NCBI RefSeq assembly: GCF_963678635.1
Contig: NC_087067.1
Span: 45,518,515-45,582,514 of the forward strand
Length of the DNA stretch: 64,000 nucleotides
Source of the DNA: Symsagittifera roscoffensis
Lineage: Eukaryota; Xenacoelomorpha; Acoela; Convolutidae
Direction of reading: 5' to 3'
The position numbers were made by a program, and so were the translations under genes. Positions 52,503 through 60,506 of this stretch are shown piece after piece (positions within the stretch are counted from its first letter, which is position 1; the number at the start of each line of letters is the position of its first letter). A model generated the notes under the pieces. The model did not search any database and was not told the DNA's origin. It saw only the letters and a program-made list of their open reading frames with translations.

Positions 52503-52808
52503 TACATGTTTAAACATGACTAAAAATTGCATTTTTTGAAAAAATAAACTGACATGTCAGTTTGGATAAAACATCAAATCGAAAAATTATGACTCAAGTA
52601 ACAAAAAAGTATGGAAATTGCAATAATCGATGAAATAATGATTACGTAATAACAGATGTAAGAATGTGATTGGTTAAAAATTTCTAACATGTTCTTTTTG
52701 AATTTCATACATGATCTTTGATCATTTTATTGTAAATAAAAAATTTTATATCCTGACGATGCACAAAATGTGCGAAAACGTTTGAATTAACAATTTTAAA
52801 AAATTCTT
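51376..52808 (+). mobile_element. 5'-truncated Penelope-like element, intact downstream frame
   Basis: Plus-strand copy starting within the PHD insertion of RT and continuing through the nuclease to a 3' region with hammerhead-like motif. It is joined head-to-head with the minus-strand copy at 51376. It shares nearly all bases with that copy but lacks its frameshift, so the two are products of closely spaced events. Confidence 0.8.
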
Positions 52809-52996
52809 AAAATGATCAAAGATCATGTATGAAATTCAAAAAGAACATGTTAGAAATTTTTAACCAATCACATTCTTACATCTGTTATTACGTAATCATT
52901 ATTTCATCGATTATGACAATTTCCATACTTTTTTGTTACTTGAGTCATAATTTTTCGATTTGATGTTTTATCCAAACTGACATGTCAGTTTATTTT
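52540..52996. repeat. Large inverted repeat of PLE 3' regions around a hammerhead motif
   Basis: 52540-52743 (plus-copy 3' region) is mirrored by 52809-52996, the 3' region of another minus-oriented copy, giving arms of about 190-200 bp with few mismatches. The spacer (about 52744-52808) holds the hammerhead-like motif. The right arm is cut at 52996, where different sequence begins. Confidence 0.75.
52744..52793 (+). ncRNA. Hammerhead-ribozyme-like motif (plus PLE copy)
   Basis: CTGACGA (52753-52759), stem II TGCAC-AAAAT-GTGC, GAA, then AACGTTT and GAATTAAC for stem I. Identical to the two minus-strand copies. Confidence 0.6.
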
Positions 52997-54717
52997 TGTA
53001 ACATTCGCCCGGAAGATACATATCGACGGAAAACAAAACTAAGTCTTAAGACGACTGGCTAGCGTCTAAACAGAGCTTTGCATGCTTTTCACCGTCTCTA
53101 CCAAGCCAGTACTTTTCGGTGGGTCGACAAAAACGTTACTGCCTTCGGCTTCGGTCAAAACACTCAAATTAACTAGATTACATGCAAAAATAGTGAGCTC
53201 ATGGCTGGGTCTCAGTATCCCCAGACCACGAGGTCACTCCTAAAAACAGGGCTACTACTATTTATTATATTACTATTGTTTTTGTTCAGTAGATAAAAAT
53301 CATCATCTCCATCGAAGATGGATCAACCCTTTCCCCCAACTCCTAGCTTCTCATCCCTATCAAAATGAATCCAGATATTAATTAAATTCAAGTCAGGACA
53401 TGACAGGAAGCTAAAAGTTTATGTAACAGGATAAAAGTTTCAGTTCCTTTACCCTTCCGGATTGATGAATCCGCTGGATCAAGCTCGCTAATCCTGATTT
53501 TCTCTTAATCCGGAAGGTCGTCTCTCACCCTTCACCGTTGTTCGCAACGGCCTTGCAACTATTGTAGCAGCACAATAGTTGCAACTCGGAGTGTTTTTCT
53601 GTTACTCTGTAACTCGTTGTTGTTTTCCGATCTCAATTTCGTTGTTGTTGCTAGCGCAGCTAATGTTGTTCTCTTTTTCTTTCTCGTTTTAGTCAAAATG
53701 GCCGTTTCTGACATTTCTCAGAAATATGACGTCATAATTCGAATTTTTGAAATTTTAAAATACCAGAATATTCTAGCCCTCACCGTTTGGCCAATCGTTC
53801 CAATAACGTTCCTATTTCTTAATAATCGTCAATCCGGAAGGCCTACTGCTAAAAATTCGAAGTCTGCATAAATTGCATTTTGGCCATTCTGGTCGAATGT
53901 CGCATACTCCCCGGACAGTCCCGTCAATGTCCTCATTGAATCGCACAATGTTCGCAAAATGGTTACAGTGTCATCGAACAGAATTTATAAAATGCACGAA
54001 ATTACTTTTATCCACGTCACATCGACTCACTGCAGAACATAAATGGCATCATACTACATCACTATAGCCTTCAAATTCTTTCATTAATCTGCACATTGAG
54101 GATATAACCTAAGATAAAACATATTTTCTGACTCCCAGTGTCAATGTCCCGATTAAAACTTTTTCTCTTTGATTTAAAAGGTGTTGGCTTGCAGGACAGT
54201 CCTGCCAACCAACAAGCTAAAATTATCCTACTACGCTTTTCCCTTCGGAAATCTTGCTTGTTATTGTCCTGAATATTAAAACTAAGAAACTTTGTGGTTA
54301 GAAAGAACTATGAAACAATCTCCCTCTTCGAGAGATTACTCAAGCCTTCCATGTCACCACAAAGTGATCAGTCTTCCTAAGTGATTAAAAACAATCATGC
54401 AGGCTGGAATATTTAAATATACTCTCCTATTAAGCCTTTCTAAATAAATAATAAGTGTCTCTAAAGCCACTTCAACTAAAATCAAAATGCAAATTTATCA
54501 ATGCAACAATTTCAAAACTCAACTAAATGTTTCAGTTTTCAATTACAACTTGGTTGCTTGGTTTCTCACTTGAGTTTTTCACACACATAAAACAATTCTG
54601 AGTTTTAACTTTTCTTCATCACTCCTTTGTTTTCTTCTTTTTTCGTCGTTTAGAAGTTCTAAAACTTCTAAATTCTTCTAATTCCATCTCTTTTTCATCT
54701 TGTCTTTCGGTCATCCG
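52996..54717 (-). other. 3' flank of the large minus-strand gene; possible LTR-like end
   Basis: PLE sequence stops abruptly at TTTTTG and a new sequence TGTAACATTCGCCCGG begins, an LTR-like start. If this is an LTR it would be the 3' one of a minus-strand element whose 5' LTR lies beyond the window; I found no second copy to prove it. Within it are three strong hairpins (53453-53584), a minus-strand AATAAA (53266-53261) and a pyrimidine-rich tract (about 53665-53690) that on the minus strand would be purine-rich. No coding frame is supported (53617-53871 plus has no motif). Confidence 0.35.
53453..53584. promoter_or_regulatory. Cluster of three perfect stem-loops
   Basis: CCTTCCGGATT (53453-53463) pairs with AATCCGGAAGG (53507-53517), an 11-bp stem. 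CCGTTG-TTCG-CAACGG follows (53535-53550), 6 bp with a TTCG loop. TTGCAACTATTGT (53553-53565) pairs with ACAATAGTTGCAA (53572-53584), 13 bp. A further AATCCGGAAGG is at 53831-53841. The density of perfect stems suggests a structured RNA or DNA element at the 3' side of the large gene. Confidence 0.6.
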
Positions 54718-55125
54718 TCAATGTTCCATTTCTTCCTCCTGTGATACTGACTCTGCACTCTCAGTTTCCGTATCTTGTAACACGTCGTTGGCTATCCTGA
54801 CGCTGTTGGAAGCCGTCCTCCAACACTTCTGCTCTTCTACCCTCTGTTTACAGCAAGGTAGGGGATCCACGTTGGATTCTCTGTTTCTGCAGAAGCTGTT
54901 GTGGAGACACAACGTCACGTTTCTCTCCAAATCTTCTTTCAGCATCTCTGCCTTCTCATTTCTACTACGCTCACTCGTCCTGGAAATTCTTTTCACAGCG
55001 GTGGTCACTGCATTTCGATGAGTCACGAAAGCTCGCTTGAAACCTCCTCCCCCAATGTCCAGCTGATATTCACTGTACACTCTGCCGTGCTTCGACATAG
55101 CTTTTTCGCATACTCGTACAACCAT
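54718..55125 (-). CDS. C-terminal segment of the large minus-strand gene (frame changed)
   Basis: The frame overlaps the end of the 1484-codon segment by 103 bases. Beyond the overlap it continues with a plausible coding sequence: GGGGFKRAFVTHRNAV, a basic region RISRTSERSRNEKAEM and an acidic Ser/Glu-rich end (TETESAESVSQEEEMEH) stopping at 54718. A frame change at the GGGGGAGGAGG tract near 55050 would join it to the upstream frame. Alternatively the upstream stop (VSSELS, 55023) is the true end and this is chance. I favour continuation because composition matches and the acidic tail is typical of a C-terminus. Confidence 0.45.
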   Translation of the reverse strand: MVVRVCEKAMSKHGRVYSEYQLDIGGGGFKRAFVTHRNAVTTAVKRISRTSERSRNEKAEMLKEDLERNVTLCLHNSFCRNRESNVDPLPCCKQRVEEQKCWRTASNSVRIANDVLQDTETESAESVSQEEEMEH

Positions 55126-58100
55126 GCATTCATGTTAGCTCTGAACCATGGCATCAATCGTTTTCTTGCCCATATCTTCTTCACTTCCATCGGAATGTTT
55201 AGAACTTTGCACATTGTCTCAAAAAGATCTAAATCTTTTAAACAATCTAATTTCCGCAATTGTTCTCTCGTTGGTGCCTCCTGTCTATTATTTTCTCTCA
55301 CATGAGCTTCCAGCCATCGTATCGCCATCATAACTCCCACTATCACTATTGTTACGGGCTGTGATGAATCTGGTAAACCCATGGAGAGCAGCTCTCCAGA
55401 GTCCCAGATCAACATCAGATTACTACGCTTGGGATACCACCAGGTCTGCAGCAAGCAGTGGCAAGGAAACTCGTCATGCGTCAACATGATGCTCCTCCAA
55501 TTACGTTTTCCCGAAGCTTCCAGCAATGGTTCCACTTCCATCATCACTCGGTGGACATCATCATTCTCATCTACTGCATTGTAATCTGTGCCAGTTGATC
55601 CTCTCTGTTTCTGTCTCTCAAAGTCACTGAAGTTCCCGCTCACATACCCCATGAACTTTTTTCCTAGTATTGACTCCAATTCTTCTTTGGTTTTCTCTGG
55701 AACTGCTGAGAACATCTTACACAGTAACTCGTAAGACTTTTCAGACATTCTCGCCAATCTCACACACTTTGGCACTGAGAAGGCTTGATCCACGATCGTT
55801 CTTGTACTCTTCACGTCCACAGCCACGAAATGTACAGGATATCTGCTCTTGCACATTGGAGCCAACGTTGAACCCACCAAATATCGTGCTCCTGATGGTC
55901 TACAATAAGTCTCGCTGTATCTGATGTTCATTTCCGTCTCGATTGCTTCCCTCCATCTTCCTATGTATTTCTGTTCAGTCTGCAGAACTCCTGGGAATAC
56001 TTCTACACTGATGGCTGTGACCACCTCATGTTTCTGTTCCAGATTCAATAATGACTCTAAAGAACCAAACATGCTGTAGAATCCTAGTGCAGTCACTAGA
56101 TTCACATCGTTTCCTCCATGGCAATCTGCTATCAGTTCCGTTTCTGTTCTAGCTTTCATCACTACATTTCCAAACAATACCGTCAATTGCTTGTGTTGTT
56201 TCTCCAGGGTCTTCACACAGTCCAAACCTCCACAAACGTGACCCTCCAGTCCACAGACTTCCGCCAGACAGCTACCAGGTTTGACCCAGTCTTCTGGTCC
56301 CCAGCCAGGCAACTCCACTTTATCTTCTCCGTTGCTCTTTGAGGCTGTTATCATCACATTATATATGATATTGAGGTCACGCAGGTTACAGTCTGCATTC
56401 AGTTCCCTCTGTACGTCTTGTGTCGCCCGTAATATTGAGTCAGCGTTGGGACTAGGACACCATGATGGCCTCATCAATTCCCACACTGCCATCAAGCTCG
56501 TTCTCAGTAATTCATCTGAGAATCCCAACCCAAACTCCACTCTCTTGTCGGATTTTGGTACTGAAGGTGCAGTCACCTCTTCTTCCAAGACCAGTCCCAA
56601 TTTGGCCTGTGGATTGCTAACGCTCTTAATCGTTACAATTCTGGACGTCCAGAATCTTAGCAACACCGCCTGCTCATAATCGAAGAAGCAATCGCGTATG
56701 TCTTCACTCAGGAAAGGATTATACGCTATCCCTATGATCCCGGATACGTAGCTATATGACTTCTTCTTGATCGGTCCACAGTATTCACTGGATTTCGGCA
56801 ATGCTCCCATAGATTCTTTAGTGAGTCTCAGCTCCTTGTTTGAGAATCTCCTGATCTCGTCTATCTTTTTCATGGGTTCCAATTCCTCAGGTTCTTTCAT
56901 GTTTACCCTCATCGGTTTACTTTGCTGCATATCCAGCAGTGCTAGCAAGAATAAGGCTTTCGTTCGCTCATCGCCTTCCCTCAACATTTTAACACAAGTG
57001 TTTAATGCAGGTTTTGAAATCTGCTCTATCAGGAATCGAATGAAACAGAGAGCGTCTCTCCGCTTCGCACACGCTACTGATGCTCCCTCCTGGACTATCA
57101 GATCCCTCAGATTCGTCATAAGGAAAACCTTTTCTTCTTTTGATCTCTTTCTTTCTTCTGAATCATATTCTTCGCGAGTCAGTCCCATCATGCACCAGGC
57201 GAACCTGAGTTGTAACTCTGTTCTTACGTAAGGTACTGCCACGAGAGCATGTATTCTTGGCGTAGTCCTCATTTCTTCCTCGAAATACCTCAATACTACT
57301 GCTTTCCATGGAAGGCTCACTAACTGCTCGATCGTTTCCGCATCTACGTCAGACGACGCCAAAGTTCCATACGCCTTCTGCTTGAGGGTGGTGCCTTGCA
57401 ACATCGTTTTCAGATAACCCTCCATGGCTTTTTCGTCTTCCAGGGCCATTACATACCCTCTAGCCGAGTTTCTGTATGCCAACATCTCCATGTATCCACC
57501 GGTGGGCCCATCTATCGACACAGTCTCCGACACTGTCAGTCGGTTGTATTCCACTGGTGTTAGTTGTCCTGCAACACTTCCCTTTCCATGATTCATGGGA
57601 GATGGCTTGAAGTACCTCATTTTGCTCTCTCCACATTGGCTGAGTATTTCCATTTCCAAGGTTGCTCCAGTCAGAGTGCGGTCACTCCTTTTGGATTTAT
57701 AACCGGTTGACTTCATCCCCGCCATGAGAATGGGTGGCACCATCGCTATATCAGTTAATATTCTATCTGTGCCAGACAATTGATAATCACCTTGCCCCAA
57801 ATCCATGACCTCCTCGACTCGTTTCCTTTTCGCTGAGTTACCAGCTTTCATCGATATTTCTGAATCCACTTTCGTCTTTCCAACTCTCCTCGGCATCACT
57901 CTGCTGCCTAACTTCATTTTCATCGCATTGATTTTATCAATCATCATTTTCGATCGCATCGTCCCTCTCCTGGTCCCTGACAGGTACACCACCTCTCCTT
58001 CATCGTCCTGCGGTGTCATCTTGATGGGAGAATTCGCTTCACTCTCATCAGTGGCTGAGACGATCAATAAGTCACTCAGTCTCCCTTCACACTCATCAAG

Positions 58101-59477
58101 CTTGTCAAGTACTTCTCTCATCAAGGGCTGATTGAGACCTGTTTTGAGGATGGACTGGGTCCCATAGCTCTGAATCACGGTCCAGACTTCTTTCATAAAC
58201 GCCACTCTGTCCAGCTTACATCCCGTCCTACTCTCGTGGTCTCGGTGATGTACTTCCCATTCTTCTTCGGGCAGCGTTCCCAAGAAAGGTACTCTGGCTG
58301 AGGCCTCTATTCTTCTCCTCCGAGGTGATTCCATGAGGATTCTCTGGTCGTTATTTCTTGAATTGCCAGGAGAGCTGCTCTCCGGCAAATTCCGTTTCAT
58401 TTCCATAAAGGCTGACGGAGGCTCCAGTGTCGAGATGCCTTCATCCGCTGGCTCAGTCGTTTCCAACGTGTCTGCATTGTTCTCAAGATCACTGAAGATA
58501 TTGAAATCCAGGCTGGATGTTCCTCCTGTCGATGCCCTGTCGTCTTCCCCGCCAGCTTGATCTTGTTGCATGGGTTCTTCGGTTTGACGGCTTCCACTCT
58601 GTCCGTCATTTCCTTCAGATTTATCTTTGTTCGGGCTCGATGGTCCTTGTTCGTCATTGTCGGCTTCTTCCTGGAATCTCGGTATGAGCAATGTACCGGC
58701 CGATTTATCTTCCTCTTCCCCATGGACCACTTTGATTTCTTCGCAGCCGAAGGGTGCTAGGAAAATTCTTGTCTGCAGTACTCCTCCCACTTTCATTTCC
58801 TGTTTTACGCTAGTCAGGATCAATGAGGCTTCAGGCAATTCTGTCCTGCCTCTCATTCTCATCGGAGCTAAGCCTAGTCCCTTCCATTCCTCATCAAATC
58901 TTCCAGGCTTGGGAGTAGCGGCGTTGCTTATTCGCCTTCTCGTCGCTTGATCCGTGTACGCAAATCGTGTGTACTGTAACACGGCGGCATTTCTCCCCAC
59001 GAAGTATGGATCCATCGTCACCGAGAAATCCCCTACTCTCCTTTCATTGGTCTCGAATGCTCTCAACCTAGGAGTTTGTACCACGGAGACTGCTCCGAGC
59101 AACATCCTTATTATTAGAGGGAATTCAGGGATTGCCTCCGGTAGCTTCTTGTAATCGCCCCAGTCCTTCGTCTCTTCTCTCACCTTGTGATATGCTGCAG
59201 TGAGACGAGGCACTCTGGTTATTTCACCATTCGTTTTGTCATAGGGTCTCAGAGAAAGCTTTGGAAACACCTCGATGTGTCCTCTTTCTACTTCTCCCAT
59301 GCGGTCACGGAAGTGATCGTCAAAATTGATGACTGTCATCTCTGGCTCCGATATTTTCGCAAATAACAGATCTTCACTCATGAGCTCCCTTAATGTGTTC
59401 TGCTCACACCAGTTCAGTGTACTACCTATAAGCTTCCACTTTAACGTCAGGGAACGCAAACATGACTGCTGGTCCAT
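55023..59477 (-). CDS. Large unknown protein, main segment (1484 codons)
   Basis: A long, GC-richer open frame that I cannot match to a known family. Visible features: an acidic, low-complexity region at about residues 253-355; clusters of basic residues (RRRR near 386-389, and KRKRVEE at 550-556, a good nuclear-localisation candidate); long mixed helical segments after 600 (for example KEEKVFLMTNLRDLIVQEG); a Cys/Gly stretch AEVCGLEGHVCGGLDC; and hydrophobic VTIVIVGVMMAIRWLEAHV near the C-terminus. No RT, helicase, integrase, protease or polymerase motif is apparent. The first ATG here (59477) is internal, since coding continues upstream in another frame (59836-59422). It is probably the central and C-terminal part of a protein of about 2,900 residues. 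Confidence 0.6.
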   Translation of the reverse strand: MDQQSCLRSLTLKWKLIGSTLNWCEQNTLRELMSEDLLFAKISEPEMTVINFDDHFRDRMGEVERGHIEVFPKLSLRPYDKTNGEITRVPRLTAAYHKVREETKDWGDYKKLPEAIPEFPLIIRMLLGAVSVVQTPRLRAFETNERRVGDFSVTMDPYFVGRNAAVLQYTRFAYTDQATRRRISNAATPKPGRFDEEWKGLGLAPMRMRGRTELPEASLILTSVKQEMKVGGVLQTRIFLAPFGCEEIKVVHGEEEDKSAGTLLIPRFQEEADNDEQGPSSPNKDKSEGNDGQSGSRQTEEPMQQDQAGGEDDRASTGGTSSLDFNIFSDLENNADTLETTEPADEGISTLEPPSAFMEMKRNLPESSSPGNSRNNDQRILMESPRRRRIEASARVPFLGTLPEEEWEVHHRDHESRTGCKLDRVAFMKEVWTVIQSYGTQSILKTGLNQPLMREVLDKLDECEGRLSDLLIVSATDESEANSPIKMTPQDDEGEVVYLSGTRRGTMRSKMMIDKINAMKMKLGSRVMPRRVGKTKVDSEISMKAGNSAKRKRVEEVMDLGQGDYQLSGTDRILTDIAMVPPILMAGMKSTGYKSKRSDRTLTGATLEMEILSQCGESKMRYFKPSPMNHGKGSVAGQLTPVEYNRLTVSETVSIDGPTGGYMEMLAYRNSARGYVMALEDEKAMEGYLKTMLQGTTLKQKAYGTLASSDVDAETIEQLVSLPWKAVVLRYFEEEMRTTPRIHALVAVPYVRTELQLRFAWCMMGLTREEYDSEERKRSKEEKVFLMTNLRDLIVQEGASVACAKRRDALCFIRFLIEQISKPALNTCVKMLREGDERTKALFLLALLDMQQSKPMRVNMKEPEELEPMKKIDEIRRFSNKELRLTKESMGALPKSSEYCGPIKKKSYSYVSGIIGIAYNPFLSEDIRDCFFDYEQAVLLRFWTSRIVTIKSVSNPQAKLGLVLEEEVTAPSVPKSDKRVEFGLGFSDELLRTSLMAVWELMRPSWCPSPNADSILRATQDVQRELNADCNLRDLNIIYNVMITASKSNGEDKVELPGWGPEDWVKPGSCLAEVCGLEGHVCGGLDCVKTLEKQHKQLTVLFGNVVMKARTETELIADCHGGNDVNLVTALGFYSMFGSLESLLNLEQKHEVVTAISVEVFPGVLQTEQKYIGRWREAIETEMNIRYSETYCRPSGARYLVGSTLAPMCKSRYPVHFVAVDVKSTRTIVDQAFSVPKCVRLARMSEKSYELLCKMFSAVPEKTKEELESILGKKFMGYVSGNFSDFERQKQRGSTGTDYNAVDENDDVHRVMMEVEPLLEASGKRNWRSIMLTHDEFPCHCLLQTWWYPKRSNLMLIWDSGELLSMGLPDSSQPVTIVIVGVMMAIRWLEAHVRENNRQEAPTREQLRKLDCLKDLDLFETMCKVLNIPMEVKKIWARKRLMPWFRANMNAWLYEYAKKLCRSTAECTVNISWTLGEEVSSELS

Positions 59478-59836
59478 AGATCACTGTCACGAACTCGGTG
59501 ACTCCTCTGATCAGCGCCAAGGGATCGGTCCTCATAGCCAAGCTCAGATCCGTTAATAGCGGCATGCCTCCAACATGTCGTCTAACATCTTCCTCTCTTT
59601 CAATTGTCTCGTCTTCTCCGGTTCCAAAGCGATTTTGCTGCAAGAGATATTGGATAAGAGTGTGTCTCAGATCTCTTATTTTGTTCCACGAGTCCGTGGA
59701 TTTCTTCATATCCAGGTTCCTCACTCTCTCTTTCATCTGCTCTGGACAACGTGCCAGTTTCATTAGTCCTCCCAAGTTTCCGTGGGTTATTGCTATCAGT
59801 GTCAGAAGTCCATCTAGTCGCAGGTTCTGTATTCAT
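59422..59836 (-). CDS. Large minus-strand gene, short linking segment
   Basis: Open frame between the 230-codon segment (ending 59814) and the 1484-codon segment (starting 59477). It reads LRLDGLLTLIAITHGNLGG, MKLARCPEQMKERV, DLRHTLIQYLLQQNRFG and TDLSLAMRTDPLALIRG, ending at TAG 59422. Both junctions fall where the flanking frames stay coding-like right up to the switch (near 59828 and 59425), so the three frames belong to one protein with two single-base frame changes. Confidence 0.5.
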
Positions 59837-60506
59837 CCGTGAGCAGTATCGCCGGTCCTTTCACGAAACTCTCCGCTCCGAATGTCACGAACAAGGCTAT
59901 TAATTCCACTATCGATACTCTCACTACTGCTTGGAGGAATTCCTTTATCAAATAGTGCGAGACTTTCGGGTAAACTTTTGCCAAGAAGGACGCGGTCCAT
60001 CCGGCTCCCAACCCTTCTAGCATGCTGTCTGTCCTTTCAAATCCCTCCTGTCCCTTCACTTCCTGGGTCCAGAAGGTTTCCAGAGTAATCTGACACATTC
60101 TGTTCACAAACTCAGCGGTCTTTTCTCCGGCATTTTCCGCCAGGTTCACCTCCTTCAACAAGTAGGCATGTATCTTCGTGATCATTACGGGGCTTTGCTG
60201 AAAAGCATCTGCACCCAATGCCGCTACTCTAGGATTCAGGTGTAGCCACTGGTTGGCTTCCGGCTTGGTTCTCAGAACCATCGCCTCCAGATGAGCTCTC
60301 GTCTCTAGTGAGTTTTTTCTTCTTGTGTCTTCACTTGCCACCTCCATTGCTCGGAACCATAAGTCGTTGGACATTGCCGTGATCACTCGATGGTCGTCGT
60401 CTATTCCCGGTTTCAGTTTGAGTTGCCGACTGAAGTTGAACAGTTCCAACCCCAGCACTTCGTCCAACACTAACATGTGTAGCGCGTGGTCCTTGAATCC
60501 TCTCAT
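59814..60506 (-). CDS. Large minus-strand gene, segment 2 (230 codons)
   Basis: It starts at an ATG that overlaps the previous stop as ATGA (60506-60503). The frame is also open and coding-like upstream of that ATG (AELPAVWSDISNAMRGF), which argues that it continues the SGNH-containing segment through a frame change near 60550 and not that it is a separate gene. Contents: HALHMLVLDEVLGLELFNF, long helices, ETFWTQEVKGQEGFERTD, and AILLTDEYRT before the TAG. No motif is recognised. Confidence 0.5.
   Translation of the reverse strand: MRGFKDHALHMLVLDEVLGLELFNFSRQLKLKPGIDDDHRVITAMSNDLWFRAMEVASEDTRRKNSLETRAHLEAMVLRTKPEANQWLHLNPRVAALGADAFQQSPVMITKIHAYLLKEVNLAENAGEKTAEFVNRMCQITLETFWTQEVKGQEGFERTDSMLEGLGAGWTASFLAKVYPKVSHYLIKEFLQAVVRVSIVELIALFVTFGAESFVKGPAILLTDEYRTCD

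Noticed and set aside
53617..53871. 84-codon plus-strand membrane-like protein
   Set aside because: Hydrophobic only because of T-rich sequence; no context, and the local transcription direction appears to be minus.
60503..60506. ATGA overlap between the SGNH segment and the next frame as a reinitiation site
   Set aside because: The downstream frame remains coding-like for about 13 codons upstream of the ATG, so a frame change near 60550 explains the junction better.
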